The notes: generated from the sequence alone by a model not told the origin. DNA of 64,000 bases from Mycolicibacterium sp. CR10 (GCF_005222675.1 NZ_STGE01000019.1:186001-250000); one strand, 5' to 3'. Counted from the first letter of the stretch, positions 27,177 to 36,451 are shown. Numbers and translations are program-made.

Positions 27177-27632
27177 TCACCCCTCGAACTCTGCGCGGGG
27201 AACGGACTTGGCGAGAAAAGGCTTGAGCGCCAACAGGTATCCGCCCAGGAGGACAAGCGGGGCGGCCAGCGGCAGCCAGGGCACCTCCACCGGCAGCACC
27301 ACGGCGACCGTCGCCATGGCGGCGAAGCCGACGGCCGCGATCATCGTCGGTGCGGTAGCGCTACCCGTGCCGTGGCGCAGCACCAGATAGGCGGTGGCGG
27401 CCAGCCCGGCGAGCGCGGTGTACAGCGGCGCAGGGGCCGCCAGCACCACGGTCAGCACCGCCAGCAGCACCGCTGCGGTCGCCATCGGCCGCAGCCACAC
27501 CGCCACCAGCACTGCCACCAACGCAGCGCCGGCGACGATCAGCGCGGTTCCGGTAGCCCGCTGTGCCGCGGCACCGACCATCAGCACACCGAAAGCACTG
27601 GGCAACAGGAGTTTCACCGAAATCGCTGTCAC
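27177..27632 (-). CDS. Small integral membrane protein, last gene of the moxR3 operon (Rv3162c-like)
   Basis: 151 residues with about six hydrophobic segments, almost entirely membrane-embedded. The GTG start at 27632 overlaps the DUF58 gene's stop by 4 bases and has GAGGAG in front of it. The frame upstream of 27632 is only a shadow of the DUF58 gene. Position and type match Rv3162c. It may anchor or complete the MoxR-associated assembly, but no function is established. Confidence 0.75.
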   Translation of the reverse strand: MTAISVKLLLPSAFGVLMVGAAAQRATGTALIVAGAALVAVLVAVWLRPMATAAVLLAVLTVVLAAPAPLYTALAGLAATAYLVLRHGTGSATAPTMIAAVGFAAMATVAVVLPVEVPWLPLAAPLVLLGGYLLALKPFLAKSVPRAEFEG

Positions 27633-28867
27633 CGGCGGCTCCTCGGCCGATGCCCGGGGACGAAGGCCATCGCCTGATCCAGCGTGGCGGTGCCGGGCCA
27701 GACGATGATGTCGACGCCGACGGTGGCCATGTCGCGGTACATGAAGGAACGCTGCAGTGCCCACATGCGGTTGACCAACGGATCGTGCTCGCCCTCGATC
27801 GGGCTGCCCTCCAGGACATCCACAGCGACCACCGCGTGGCCTCGCTTTCGCAAATCGATGAGCGCCAAAGCGAATTCGGTTTCGAGCATCGTGGAGAACG
27901 CGATGACGATCGCGCCCGGCGGCACAGCGGGCCGGGGCGCCAGGGTGCCGGTCGCGTTCTCGAAGGAGTCCGCAGCACCGAGCATGGTGTCCAGAATCCG
28001 GTAGAACTGCCGTTGTCCGATGTCGGCGCCCAGCCACCGCGTGGTGCGGCTACCGAGCGCTACCAGGCCCGCCCGGTCGCCGTAGCGCAGCGCGCTCTGC
28101 ACCACCTGGGCCGCGCCGCGCGCCGTCCGCTCGGTCGCGGCCGTCGCCGGGCCGGGAGGCTGCGGATAGGTGTCGACCAACACCACCACGTCCGCGGCCC
28201 GGTCGGTCAGCCTCTCGGTGACGTGCAGCGCGCCGCGGCGCGCACTGACCGGCCAGTTGACGGTCCGGAGATGGTCGCCGGGAACGTAGGGGCGGATGTC
28301 GGCGTACTCGACGCCGGGACCGATGTGACGGGTCAGGTGAGTGCCGAGCCGGTCGGGCAGATCGGTGCGCGGGATCGCCGTGGACTGCGGCGGGGCCACT
28401 GGGAACACACACACCTCAGCAGCGTCCGCGGTGCCGGTGCCCTCGAGGAGCCCGCCGCGACCGAGCACTCGCACGCTGGCCCGGATCGGGTACCTGCCCC
28501 AGCGGTCGGCGTGCACGGCGACCGTCTGACCGAGCCCGGAACCTGATCCCTCGGAGATGACCTCGAGGTCCATGCCGGGCAGCGCCGAGCAGGTCAGTGC
28601 GACGGGGCTGCCATCATCGGCCTGCGCCCCGACAGAGATCTGCACCCTCTCGGATTCGAAACACCGCTGCAGGTCCGGCTGCCCACCGACCTCCACCGTC
28701 GGCGTCCGGCGCTGAAAGCCGATGGAGCACAACACCCCCAGCAACGGCGCCGCGAACGCGATCAGCTCCCCCCTGCCTGCGATCAGAGCGCCGACGATGG
28801 CCACACCTGCGCAGGTGGCGATCGCCCGGGTCAACGGTGATGCACGCCAACGTAACTCGACGGTCAC
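27629..28867 (-). CDS. DUF58-domain protein of the moxR3 operon (Rv3163c-like)
   Basis: A 412-residue protein with two N-terminal hydrophobic segments (about 15-50), then the DUF58 core: GVEYADIRPYVPGDHLRTVNWPVSARRG is the family signature. A VWA-like fold follows with VVVLVDTY (MIDAS-like Asp). DUF58 proteins are partners of MoxR ATPases, thought to be remodelled or loaded by them. The GTG start overlaps the moxR stop by 4 bases. Confidence 0.88.
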   Translation of the reverse strand: MTVELRWRASPLTRAIATCAGVAIVGALIAGRGELIAFAAPLLGVLCSIGFQRRTPTVEVGGQPDLQRCFESERVQISVGAQADDGSPVALTCSALPGMDLEVISEGSGSGLGQTVAVHADRWGRYPIRASVRVLGRGGLLEGTGTADAAEVCVFPVAPPQSTAIPRTDLPDRLGTHLTRHIGPGVEYADIRPYVPGDHLRTVNWPVSARRGALHVTERLTDRAADVVVLVDTYPQPPGPATAATERTARGAAQVVQSALRYGDRAGLVALGSRTTRWLGADIGQRQFYRILDTMLGAADSFENATGTLAPRPAVPPGAIVIAFSTMLETEFALALIDLRKRGHAVVAVDVLEGSPIEGEHDPLVNRMWALQRSFMYRDMATVGVDIIVWPGTATLDQAMAFVPGHRPRSRR

Positions 28868-29835
28868 TGCGCTCCCCGCGCCCGTGGCACGGGAAGACGC
28901 CGCAGCAGTTCCTCGACGACGTCGGACCCCTGCACCCGCCGGACCCACATCTCCGGGCGCAGGCTGATCCGGTGCGCCATCGTCGGCACCGCCAGCGCCT
29001 TCACATCCTCGGGAATCACATAGTCGCGCCCCAGTAGAAGCGCCCGGGCCCGCGACAGCTGCACCAGGTCGAGTTCGGCGCGGGGACTGGCGCCCACGGC
29101 GACTTGGGGATGCTGTCTGCTGGCGGTGGCCAGCGACACCACATACTGCAGCACGTCATCGTGCACGGTCACCTCTTCGACCGACTCCTGCATGGCCAGC
29201 AGTTCCCCGACGTCGACCACCTGCTGCACCGTCGGGGCCACCGATCCACGGTCCAGCCGCCGCCGCAGCATCGTCGTCTCCTCGGCCTCGGACAGATACT
29301 TCAGCTCCAGCCGGATGGCGAACCGGTCGAGCTGTGCCTCCGGCAGCGGATAGGTGCCCTCGTACTCGATCGGATTGTCCGTCGCCAGAACGAGGAACGG
29401 CTCCGGCAGCCGGTGGGTCACGCCGTCGATGCTGACCTGGTGTTCGGCCATCGCCTCCAGCAGTGCGGCCTGAGTCTTGGGTGGTGTGCGGTTGATCTCG
29501 TCGCCGAGCAGCAGGTTGGTGAAGACGGGGCCGCGGCGGAACTCGAAGCGGCCCGACTGCATGTCATAGATCGTCGAGCCGAGAAGATCCGCGGGCAACA
29601 GATCGGGGGTGAACTGCACGCGAGTGAACTCCAGCCCCAGGGCGGCCGCGAAAGACTTTGCGATGAGCGTCTTTCCGAGCCCGGGCAGATCCTCCACGAG
29701 TGCGTGGCCGCGCGCGAGCACGGTGATCAGGATCAGGTTGAGCGCCGCGCGTTTACCGACGACGACCCTGCCGATCTCGTCGAGCACCGATTCGCAGAGT
29801 GCGGTGGTGACCGCCGGTTCCGATCGCGCCGTCAT
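28864..29835 (-). CDS. moxR3: MoxR-family AAA+ ATPase
   Basis: A 323-residue AAA+ ATPase with Walker A EDLPGLGKTLIAKSF (about 48-62), Walker B LLLGDEINRTPPKTQAALLEAMAE, sensor-1 LATDNPIEYEGTYPLPEAQLDRF and a sensor-2/arginine region near GASPRAELDLVQLSRA. MoxR ATPases act as chaperones for VWA-domain partners, and the DUF58 gene directly downstream is the likely one. ATG 29835 overlaps the preceding gene by 4 bases. The cluster composition matches Rv3164c rather than the moxR1 or moxR2 loci. Confidence 0.9.
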   Translation of the reverse strand: MTARSEPAVTTALCESVLDEIGRVVVGKRAALNLILITVLARGHALVEDLPGLGKTLIAKSFAAALGLEFTRVQFTPDLLPADLLGSTIYDMQSGRFEFRRGPVFTNLLLGDEINRTPPKTQAALLEAMAEHQVSIDGVTHRLPEPFLVLATDNPIEYEGTYPLPEAQLDRFAIRLELKYLSEAEETTMLRRRLDRGSVAPTVQQVVDVGELLAMQESVEEVTVHDDVLQYVVSLATASRQHPQVAVGASPRAELDLVQLSRARALLLGRDYVIPEDVKALAVPTMAHRISLRPEMWVRRVQGSDVVEELLRRLPVPRARGAQ

Positions 29836-30317
29836 AGCCGCTCCAGACGTTGCAGGATGTCGTTGAGCGCCTCGCGGCCGGGACCCGGCTCCTGGCCGCC
29901 GGTCCGTGAGATGTTCTCCGGGTCCACCCACTGCCAGAGCTGCTCGCCGAACAGCATCTGTCCGGTGGCATGAAACGCTTTCGGGTCCTTGGCTTTCCGC
30001 TGACCCGCCGCGAGTTCGAACTGCCGCGCCAGCATCGGGCGCAGGCGGCGATCCCAGTCGGAACGCGACGACTCCGACCACGAGATCAGCGTCTCGGTGC
30101 GCAGCAGCCAACGGCGCAGCGACGCTCCGGCATCCTCGGTCGCGCCGTCGTCGAGGGTGTCGACGAAGGGATGCGTCAGGAACCTCCTCACGGCTAACAG
30201 CACGCACGCGAGGGCGGCGCCGGTGACCGCGACAACGATGTCGCGTTCGAGCTGGGTGAGGGCGAGGACCTGCACCGCCACCACCAGGCAGACACCGGCG
30301 ACTACCAGTTTTTTCAT
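29832..30317 (-). CDS. MoxR-operon membrane protein (Rv3165c-like)
   Basis: 161 residues starting MKKLVVAGVCLVVAVQVLAL. Two hydrophobic segments lie in the first ~50 residues and a soluble charged C-terminal domain follows. The tail RLRPMLARQFELAAGQRKAKDP...LFGEQLWQWVDPE is conserved-looking but not a named domain I recognise. It overlaps both neighbours by 4 bases, so it is translated with them. The longer open frame upstream is antisense noise. Confidence 0.75.
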   Translation of the reverse strand: MKKLVVAGVCLVVAVQVLALTQLERDIVVAVTGAALACVLLAVRRFLTHPFVDTLDDGATEDAGASLRRWLLRTETLISWSESSRSDWDRRLRPMLARQFELAAGQRKAKDPKAFHATGQMLFGEQLWQWVDPENISRTGGQEPGPGREALNDILQRLERL

Positions 30318-31234
30318 GTGGCGCCCTGCAATTCGCTCTGCACCAGCCGCAGTGCCCGGACCGCATCCTCGCGGTGGCCCTCGTTCATCACGTGGCGACT
30401 GAACCGCGCCTCCTCGAACAGGTCGACCAGTTCGGTCGCGCTTCCGGACCGCAGGGCGGCCCGCGCCAATACCTCCGAGGGCGTGTCGGAGTCCTGCGGA
30501 ACGGTGCCCGGTGACTTCTCGAGTTCCCGTTCCATCGCCGCGTAGCACGCGATGATGGCCTCGCGCGGATCTCGGCTCCGGTCGCCGATCTCGGCCAGCC
30601 CGAGTTCGGTCGCCCTGGCGAGGTCGGGTCCGGACGGCGGGGCCGGGTCGGGTGTGCCGGCGCGAACGGCCACCGCCGCCGGGCCGCTGACGCGCGTGCG
30701 GCCGATGACGGTCGCGGCGACAGCGAGCAGGATCAGCACGGTCGTGGCCGCTGCCAGGTAGCCGAACGTGTCGCCGCCGCCGGTCGGCGCCTCCGGTGGC
30801 GGCGGTTCGCTTTCACCGCCGCCCTGCGGAGTGCTGGGTTGCGGGTCGGTCAGTGTCGTCGCGTCATCGACGCCGAGGTGAGCTCCCCACCGCATCAACA
30901 GCAGAACCACCAGCAGCCAGGTGAGTAGGACGGCGGCAGCGATGACCAGCAGCCGCCACGGCACCTCGACGCGCTCGCCGCGATATTCCCGCGGTGGTTC
31001 TCGTGGCGGCGGAGCTGAGCGTCGCCGCGCCTGGGCGATGACCGCGATCGCGATGACGGTGACCGACACGGCAAGCATCGCGGCGACCGCGACATAGCTG
31101 CCCGATCCGCGGGTCGCGGGTTCGCGTGGTTCCGGTTCGGCCCCGGGGAGATAGCCCCGCAGCGCGACGAGGGCCAACGCGACGAGCACGATCACACCGA
31201 CCGCGCGCGCCACCGCCTTCTCGTCACCGGGCAT
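30314..31234 (-). CDS. DUF4129-type transmembrane protein, first gene of the moxR3 operon (Rv3166c-like)
   Basis: 306 residues with TM segments near 10-28, 45-68, 95-115 and 160-180. A proline-rich extracytoplasmic loop (PSTPQGGGESEPPPPEAPTG) lies between the third and fourth. The C-terminal cytosolic domain contains RDPREAIIACYAAMERELEKSPGTVPQDSDTPSEVLARA, the DUF4129 signature. Some DUF4129 proteins carry transglutaminase domains, but none is present here. It opens the five-gene operon; the divergent side holds nothing for about 100 bases before the transpeptidase stop. Confidence 0.8.
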   Translation of the reverse strand: MPGDEKAVARAVGVIVLVALALVALRGYLPGAEPEPREPATRGSGSYVAVAAMLAVSVTVIAIAVIAQARRRSAPPPREPPREYRGERVEVPWRLLVIAAAVLLTWLLVVLLLMRWGAHLGVDDATTLTDPQPSTPQGGGESEPPPPEAPTGGGDTFGYLAAATTVLILLAVAATVIGRTRVSGPAAVAVRAGTPDPAPPSGPDLARATELGLAEIGDRSRDPREAIIACYAAMERELEKSPGTVPQDSDTPSEVLARAALRSGSATELVDLFEEARFSRHVMNEGHREDAVRALRLVQSELQGAT

Positions 31235-31341
31235 CGGCCCACCCTCAGTTGAGTGCCGAGGGCCGGGACGGCCATCGGCCTGTCCTCATCGTGGCACGGG
31301 GTGCGCGCCACGCGTCAGGAAAGCGAGAGCGGGCTAGCCGC

Positions 31342-32349
31342 TCAGAACATCTGCCAATCCGACGCGCCGTCGGGCAGGTCGTAGAGCCCACCGTCGGTGT
31401 TCTTGATGACAACCGCATCACCGCTGCCGAAGTTGTCGTAGAACCACTGCGCGTTGGCCGGGCTGATGTTGATGCAGCCGTGGCTGACGTTGCTCTCACC
31501 CTGCGAGCCCACCGACCACGGCGCGCTGTGCACGAAGATGCCGCTGTTGTCGATGCGCACGGCATCCTGCACCTTGAGCTTGTAGCCCTCGTCGTCCGTG
31601 ACCGGCACCCCGTACGTCGAGGAGTCCATCACGATGTCGGCGAACTTCTCCAGCACGTAGTAGGTGCCGTTCCTGGTGTCGTAGCCGGACTTGCCCATGG
31701 AGACCGGGATGGTTTTCTCGACCTCGCCGTTGCGGACGACCGTCATCGTCTTGGTGGCGTCGTCGATCGTGGCCACCAACTGTTCGGGCACGGTGAAACT
31801 CGACTTGGTGCCCGCGGCGTCGATGTTGACGACGGTGCCGGCCGGCCAGAAGTCCTGCGGCCGCCAGCGGACCTGAGTGTCGGTGACCCAGTAGAACCTG
31901 CCGGGCACCGGCGGCACCGACGAGATGTGAATCGCGTCCTGGGCCATCTGCCGGTTGGCGATCGGCCGCTGGAAGTTGATGTAGATGGGCTTGGCCGCAC
32001 CCGCGATGGAACCGTTGGTCGGGTTGAACGACGGCGGCACAAACGGCGGCTGCCCGACGAACGGCGTCGGGTTCTGCCCGGCCGGGGTGCCCTCCGGGAT
32101 GGTCGCTGGCTGCCCTGGCACCACGGCCAGCGGGTCGGCCGGTGGCGCCGCTGCGGGCGGCGCGGGCGGCGGGAAGACGAACGGGTTGGCCGGCGGCGGC
32201 GGTGGGGCCGGAGCCAGCGGATCGACGGGCGCCGGAACCGGCGCAGGCACGGGTTGTGCCAGCGCCGATGGCGCGCCCAGCGTCAGCCCTGCAACGACCG
32301 AAACGGCCATCAGAGTGGCGACCAGCCGACGTCTATTTCGCTGCCGCAT
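31342..32349 (-). CDS. L,D-transpeptidase (YkuD domain), Rv0192-like
   Basis: A 335-residue exported enzyme making 3-3 cross-links in peptidoglycan, the main cross-link type in mycobacteria and target of carbapenems. An N-terminal signal segment ([23 protein letters not shown]) is followed by a ~70-residue P/A-rich linker. An Ig-like domain (about 120-200) and the YkuD catalytic domain come next, with the HSAPW histidine and SHGCIN cysteine (Cys292). Synteny with ricR and ilvD points to the Rv0192 group. Whether it is anchored or released is unclear. Confidence 0.92.
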   Translation of the reverse strand: MRQRNRRRLVATLMAVSVVAGLTLGAPSALAQPVPAPVPAPVDPLAPAPPPPPANPFVFPPPAPPAAAPPADPLAVVPGQPATIPEGTPAGQNPTPFVGQPPFVPPSFNPTNGSIAGAAKPIYINFQRPIANRQMAQDAIHISSVPPVPGRFYWVTDTQVRWRPQDFWPAGTVVNIDAAGTKSSFTVPEQLVATIDDATKTMTVVRNGEVEKTIPVSMGKSGYDTRNGTYYVLEKFADIVMDSSTYGVPVTDDEGYKLKVQDAVRIDNSGIFVHSAPWSVGSQGESNVSHGCINISPANAQWFYDNFGSGDAVVIKNTDGGLYDLPDGASDWQMF

Positions 32350-32544
32350 GCGGGTACCTCCAGTTCAGCGACTCATCCCAGTGTGGCACAGCGCGACGGC
32401 GGATTCAGCTGGCGAGCGTGTCCGCCCGATCCCTGGGAATCCCCCGACAGGTGCACTGACCTGCATAGTCAGTCGTTCCTCGAGGACGGGACGTTACTTC
32501 GTCACGGGCCGCCCCACCGGCCACAGCACGCAGTAGAGAGCCTC

Positions 32545-32609
32545 GCGCCGAACGTACGGTTGTTGACGTCGCCACTCGGGGAACGTGTCAGAAACCGTAC
32601 CCTCGGCGC
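32545..32609. repeat. Compact copy of the recurrent inverted-repeat element
   Basis: Two 23-nt arms (32545-32567 and 32587-32609) match at 19 of 23 positions in inverse around a 19-nt spacer. The right arm contains GTCAGAAACCGTAC and CCTCGGCGC and ends at the base before an ATG. TACCCT (32598-32603) is 6 bases before that ATG, so the arm may act as a -10 element for a leaderless transcript. The same arms flank the IS30 remnant at 815-836 and 1954-1975. The rest of 32350-32609 shows nothing else recognisable. Confidence 0.7.
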
Positions 32610-32909
32610 ATGATCGTGGCTTTCAGCATCAGTCCCTCAGGTGGCGACGACACCGGCGGGGTCGGTGACGCCGTCGCCGAAGCGGTTCGGGTGGTGCGGG
32701 CCTCCGGCCTGCCCAACGAGACCAACGCGATGTTCACCAACATCGAGGGCGAGTGGGACGAGGTGATGGCCGTCGTGAAGCAGGCGGTGGATGCGGTCGC
32801 AGCGGCGGCGCCCCGCGTCAGCCTGGTGCTCAAGGCCGATATCCGGCCGGGCTACACCGGCCAGCTCACCGCCAAGATGCAGCGCATCGAAGACGCGCTC
32901 GGCGGCTGA
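32610..32909 (+). CDS. MTH1187/YkoF-family thiamine-binding-type protein
   Basis: A 99-residue protein with the MTH1187 (DUF77) pattern: an N-terminal beta strand [11 protein letters not shown], then [34 protein letters not shown] and a second strand-helix unit with [20 protein letters not shown]. Family members bind thiamine or related molecules and form small oligomers. No thiamine genes are adjacent, so the ligand is unassigned. No ribosome-binding site is visible and a -10-like TACCCT lies 6 bases upstream, consistent with leaderless translation. Its stop directly abuts the convergent ricR stop. Confidence 0.78.
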   Translation: MIVAFSISPSGGDDTGGVGDAVAEAVRVVRASGLPNETNAMFTNIEGEWDEVMAVVKQAVDAVAAAAPRVSLVLKADIRPGYTGQLTAKMQRIEDALGG

Positions 32910-33218
32910 TCAGGACCGGACGAGGCGGGCGATGGCGGCCGACGCCTCGGCCAGCTTCGCGTCCGCGTCGGAACCTCCCGCGGCGACCGCGTGGGTGACG
33001 CAATGGCCGAGGTGCTCGTCGAGCAGTCCCAGCGCGACAGATTGCAGGGCGCTGTTGACCGCGCTGATCTGGGTGAGGACGTCGATGCAGTACTTGTCCT
33101 CGTCGATCATCTTGGCGATGCCGCGCACCTGCCCTTCGATGCGGCGCAACCGTTTGGCGTAGTTCTCCTTGTCTGCGGAGTAGCCGCGTGCGCCGGGCTC
33201 GGGCGGATTTTCGCTCAC
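32910..33218 (-). CDS. ricR: Copper-sensing CsoR-family repressor
   Basis: A 102-residue all-helical repressor. The core AKRLRRIEGQVRGIAKMIDEDKYCIDVLTQISAV is the CsoR DNA-binding and dimer region. The Cu(I) ligands are Cys in KYCIDVL and His/Cys in LDEHLGHCV. In M. tuberculosis RicR (Rv0190) releases its operators on copper binding and controls metallothionein and multicopper-oxidase genes. GTG 33218 overlaps the DUF305 stop by 4 bases; the longer open frame upstream runs through that gene and is rejected. A palindromic box precedes the operon, consistent with autoregulation. Confidence 0.88.
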   Translation of the reverse strand: MSENPPEPGARGYSADKENYAKRLRRIEGQVRGIAKMIDEDKYCIDVLTQISAVNSALQSVALGLLDEHLGHCVTHAVAAGGSDADAKLAEASAAIARLVRS

Positions 33219-33847
33219 GGTGTCCCCTCCAGCATCGATTTCATCTGCGCGATGTCGGCTTCCTGCGCGGTGACCATCGTCTCGGCCATCGAAATGGCGT
33301 CGACGTTCTCGCCGTTGGCGATCTCGGCCTTCGCCATCTCGACCGCCCCCTGGTGGTGTCTGATCATCGACTGAAGCCACAGCGTGTCGAACTCAGGGCC
33401 GCGCAGCGACTCCAACCTGGCCATTGTCGCGTCGTCGACCATCCCCTGCATGGGCTGGCCGTGGCCGGCGTGATCGCCCTCGGAGCCGACGCCGGCTTCG
33501 GGGTTCTCGTTCCACTGCACCAGGAAGACGTTGAGGATGTTGATCTCGGGCTGCTGCTCGGCGGAGATCTTGCCGGCGAGGGCGACGAGGTCGGGGTTGG
33601 TGGAACGCTCGGGCACCAGCTCCGACAGTTCGATCGCCTGCTTGTGATGCGGAACCATGTCGGTCGCGAACGCGACATCGTCGGCGTTGTGGCCGGCCGG
33701 CTCACCGGTGATCACCGCCGACTCCGGAATCCGCTCATCGCCGGTGGCTTTCTCGGCGGTATCGGCCGGGGCGCTACAGGCCACGAGCGAGACGGCGGTA
33801 AGTCCCGCGGCGATTGCGGCAGCCAGGCGGGTGGCGAGCGAAGTCAT
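33215..33847 (-). CDS. DUF305 lipoprotein, copper-operon member
   Basis: A 210-residue exported lipoprotein with lipobox SLVAC (Cys24). It carries two DUF305 repeats marked by the histidine-rich motifs FATDMVPHHKQAIELSEL and WLQSMIRHHQGAVEMAKAE, plus a central GDHAGHGQPMQGM stretch. The HH-x-Q pairs and methionines suggest metal binding, probably copper, in the periplasm. It is the first gene of the ricR operon and follows the RicR-type box by 17 bases. A -10-like element 6 bases before its ATG suggests a leaderless mRNA. Confidence 0.86.
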   Translation of the reverse strand: MTSLATRLAAAIAAGLTAVSLVACSAPADTAEKATGDERIPESAVITGEPAGHNADDVAFATDMVPHHKQAIELSELVPERSTNPDLVALAGKISAEQQPEINILNVFLVQWNENPEAGVGSEGDHAGHGQPMQGMVDDATMARLESLRGPEFDTLWLQSMIRHHQGAVEMAKAEIANGENVDAISMAETMVTAQEADIAQMKSMLEGTP

Positions 33848-33863
33848 GACCCCAGCGTACTAG

Positions 33864-33878
33864 TACCCCACGGGGGTA
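33864..33878 (-). promoter_or_regulatory. RicR/CsoR-type copper operator
   Basis: TACCCC-ACG-GGGGTA is a perfect 6-bp-arm palindrome with the GC-rich core expected of CsoR/RicR boxes. It ends 17 bases before the DUF305 start, so a bound repressor would cover the promoter of the DUF305-ricR operon. Confidence 0.7.
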
Positions 33879-33893
33879 TGAATAACGGTTTGG

Positions 33894-33910
33894 CCGGGTG
33901 AAACACCCGG
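33894..33910 (+). promoter_or_regulatory. Hairpin in the ilvD leader
   Basis: CCGGGTG-AAA-CACCCGG is a perfect 7-bp stem with a 3-nt loop ending 15 bases before the ilvD start. It could be an operator or a translational hairpin. No leader peptide or branched-chain attenuator is visible. Confidence 0.4.
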
Positions 33911-33925
33911 GGCATACTTGGGCCC

Positions 33926-35623
33926 ATGCCCTCAGGTCCTGACATCAAACCGCGCAGCCGCGACGTCACCGACGGTCTCGAAAAGACCGCCGCCCGTGGG
34001 ATGCTCCGGGCCGTAGGCATGGGCGACGACGACTGGGTCAAATCGCAGATCGGCGTCGCGTCGTCGTGGAACGAGATCACCCCGTGCAACCTGTCGCTGG
34101 ACCGCCTCGCCAAGGCCGTCAAGGAAGGCGTCCATGCCGCGGGTGGCTTCCCGATGGAGTTCGGCACCATCTCGGTGTCCGACGGCATCTCGATGGGCCA
34201 CGAGGGCATGCATTTCTCGCTGGTGTCGCGTGAAGTGATCGCCGACAGCGTCGAGACCGTAATGATGGCCGAGCGCCTGGACGGTTCCGTGCTGCTCGCC
34301 GGCTGTGACAAGTCGCTGCCCGGCATGCTGATGGCCGCCGCCCGGCTCGACCTGGCCAGCGTGTTCCTCTACGCGGGCTCGATCATGCCCGGCAAGGCCG
34401 TGCTGTCGGATGGCAGCGAGCGCGACGTCACGATCATCGACGCGTTCGAGGCCGTCGGCGCCTGCTCGCGCGGCCTGATGTCCCGCGAGGACGTCGACAC
34501 GATCGAACGGGCGATCTGTCCCGGCGAAGGCGCGTGCGGCGGCATGTACACCGCCAACACCATGGCGAGCGCCGCCGAGGCGATCGGCATGTCGCTGCCC
34601 GGTAGCGCGGCACCGCCGGCCAGTGACCGCCGTCGCGACGGGTTCGCCAAGGCCAGCGGTGCGGCCGTCGTCGAGCTGCTCAAGCGGGGCATTACCGCCC
34701 GCGACATCATGACCAAGGAGGCGTTCGAGAACGCCATCGCGGTGGTGATGGCGTTCGGTGGCTCGACCAACGCGGTGCTGCACCTGCTCGCGATCGCCCA
34801 TGAGGCCGACGTGAAGCTGACGCTGGACGATTTCATCCGCGTGGGCGCGAAGGTTCCGCACCTGGCCGACGTCAAACCGTTCGGCAAGCACGTCATGTAC
34901 GACGTCGACAAGATCGGCGGCGTGCCGGTGATCATGAAGGCCCTGCTGGATGCCGGTCTGCTGCACGGCGATTGCCTGACGGTGACCGGCCAGACGATGG
35001 CCGAGAACCTCGCCCACATAGCGCCGCCCGATCCCGACGGCAAGGTGCTGCGCGCACTGGCCAACCCGATCCACCCCACCGGGGGTATCACGATCCTGCA
35101 CGGTTCGTTGGCTCCCGAGGGCGCCGTGGTGAAGTCGGCGGGGTTCGACTCCGACGTGTTCGAGGGCACCGCAAGGGTTTTCGACGGTGAGCGCGCCGCG
35201 ATGGACGCCCTCGAAGACGGCACCATCGTTGCGGGAGACGTCGTCGTCATCCGGTACGAAGGCCCCAAGGGCGGTCCCGGCATGCGCGAGATGCTGGCCA
35301 TCACCGGCGCCATCAAGGGTGCCGGACTGGGCAAGGACGTGCTGCTGATGACCGACGGTCGGTTCTCGGGTGGCACTACCGGTCTCTGTGTCGGCCACGT
35401 CGCGCCCGAAGCGGTCGACGCCGGACCGATCGCCTTCGTGCGCGACGGCGACCGCATCCGCCTCGACGTCGGCAAGGGCACCCTGGATCTACTCGTCGCA
35501 GACGACGAATTCGACTCCCGTAAGGCGGGTTTCAGCCCGCCCGCACCCAAGTACCCCACCGGGGTGCTGGCGAAGTACCGCAAGCTGGTCGGTTCGGCGG
35601 CGACCGGCGCCGTCTGCGGCTGA
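33926..35623 (+). CDS. ilvD: Dihydroxy-acid dehydratase
   Basis: A 565-residue iron-sulphur enzyme catalysing the dehydration of dihydroxy acids in valine, isoleucine and pantothenate synthesis. The cluster cysteines are in EITPCNL (Cys54), [11 protein letters not shown] (Cys127) and [14 protein letters not shown] (Cys204), with downstream [17 protein letters not shown] and the C-terminal [20 protein letters not shown] signature. Full length, ATG start. Position next to ricR matches Rv0189c-Rv0190. It is divergent from the copper operon, so the 78-base intergenic region may carry both promoters. Confidence 0.97.
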   Translation: MPSGPDIKPRSRDVTDGLEKTAARGMLRAVGMGDDDWVKSQIGVASSWNEITPCNLSLDRLAKAVKEGVHAAGGFPMEFGTISVSDGISMGHEGMHFSLVSREVIADSVETVMMAERLDGSVLLAGCDKSLPGMLMAAARLDLASVFLYAGSIMPGKAVLSDGSERDVTIIDAFEAVGACSRGLMSREDVDTIERAICPGEGACGGMYTANTMASAAEAIGMSLPGSAAPPASDRRRDGFAKASGAAVVELLKRGITARDIMTKEAFENAIAVVMAFGGSTNAVLHLLAIAHEADVKLTLDDFIRVGAKVPHLADVKPFGKHVMYDVDKIGGVPVIMKALLDAGLLHGDCLTVTGQTMAENLAHIAPPDPDGKVLRALANPIHPTGGITILHGSLAPEGAVVKSAGFDSDVFEGTARVFDGERAAMDALEDGTIVAGDVVVIRYEGPKGGPGMREMLAITGAIKGAGLGKDVLLMTDGRFSGGTTGLCVGHVAPEAVDAGPIAFVRDGDRIRLDVGKGTLDLLVADDEFDSRKAGFSPPAPKYPTGVLAKYRKLVGSAATGAVCG

Positions 35624-35638
35624 TCACGCAGACTTGAC

Positions 35639-35655
35639 CCTCACGCAACGTGAGG
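35639..35655 (+). promoter_or_regulatory. MerR/TipA-type operator-promoter
   Basis: CCTCACG-CAA-CGTGAGG is a perfect 7-bp-arm palindrome immediately after TTGACC (35634-35639), a -35 hexamer. MerR-family activators bind exactly between -35 and -10. It lies in front of a MerR gene, so autoregulation is expected. Confidence 0.75.
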
Positions 35656-35671
35656 CACCACCCTGGTCGAC

Positions 35672-36451
35672 GTGGCGCAGGAGATGCAGGTGGACGAACT
35701 CACCGTGGGCGAAGTCGCGGAGCGATTCGGCATCACGGTCCGGACGCTTCACCACTATGACGACATCGGATTGTTGACGCCCAGTCGGCGTGCAGCCTCG
35801 GGTTATCGGGTGTACACGTCGGCGGACCTGGCGCGCTTGTCCCAGGTCATCGTGTACCGCCGGCTCGAACTGTCTCTCAACGAGATCGCGAGCCTGCTGG
35901 ATGAGGGCGACGCGGTCAGCCATCTGGTTCGTCAGCGCGAACGCGTCATGTCCCGGCTCGACGAGATGAAAAGTCTCGTCGAGGCAATCGATCAGGCATT
36001 GGAGAAAGCAATGACGAACACCCCCATGACGGACGACGACATGCGCGAACTCTTCGGTGACGGCTTCGACGACTACCAGGCAGAGGCCGAGCAGAAGTGG
36101 GGCGAGACCGCAGAGTGGAAGGAATCGCAGCGCCGAACGAAGTCGTACGGGCGCGACGACTGGGTCCAGATCAAGGCCGAGGGAGAAGCTGTTGAGAAGG
36201 CCCTGTCCGACGCCTTCCGCGCTGGGCTCCCGGCCCACTCCGACGAGGCGATGAATGCCGCAGAGCGACACCGGCTCCACGTGAATCGCTGGTTCTACGA
36301 TTGCCCGCCGGCCTTCCACCGCAACCTGGGCGACATGTACGTGAGCGACCCCAGGTACGTCGCCACCTACGACGAGTCATTCGGGCTCCCGGGCCTCGCG
36401 GCCTACTGTCGCGAGGCCATCCACGCGAACGCCGACCGAACTGGGCAGTGA
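35672..36451 (+). CDS. MerR-family regulator with TipAS-type C-terminal domain
   Basis: 259 residues. The N-terminal winged HTH has LTVGEVAERFGITVRTLHHYDDIGLLTPSRR followed by the SGYRVYTSADLARLSQV strand-helix. A dimerising coiled coil (about 75-115) leads to a C-terminal domain with GDGFDDYQAEAEQKWG, HRLHVNRWFYDCPPAFHRNLGDMYVSDPRY and the ending FGLPGLAAYCREAI, matching TipA antibiotic-recognition domains. Such proteins bind thiopeptide-like drugs and activate efflux or sequestration genes. The GTG 35672 start is used; ATG 35684 is a close alternative. No efflux gene is adjacent. Confidence 0.88.
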   Translation: MAQEMQVDELTVGEVAERFGITVRTLHHYDDIGLLTPSRRAASGYRVYTSADLARLSQVIVYRRLELSLNEIASLLDEGDAVSHLVRQRERVMSRLDEMKSLVEAIDQALEKAMTNTPMTDDDMRELFGDGFDDYQAEAEQKWGETAEWKESQRRTKSYGRDDWVQIKAEGEAVEKALSDAFRAGLPAHSDEAMNAAERHRLHVNRWFYDCPPAFHRNLGDMYVSDPRYVATYDESFGLPGLAAYCREAIHANADRTGQ

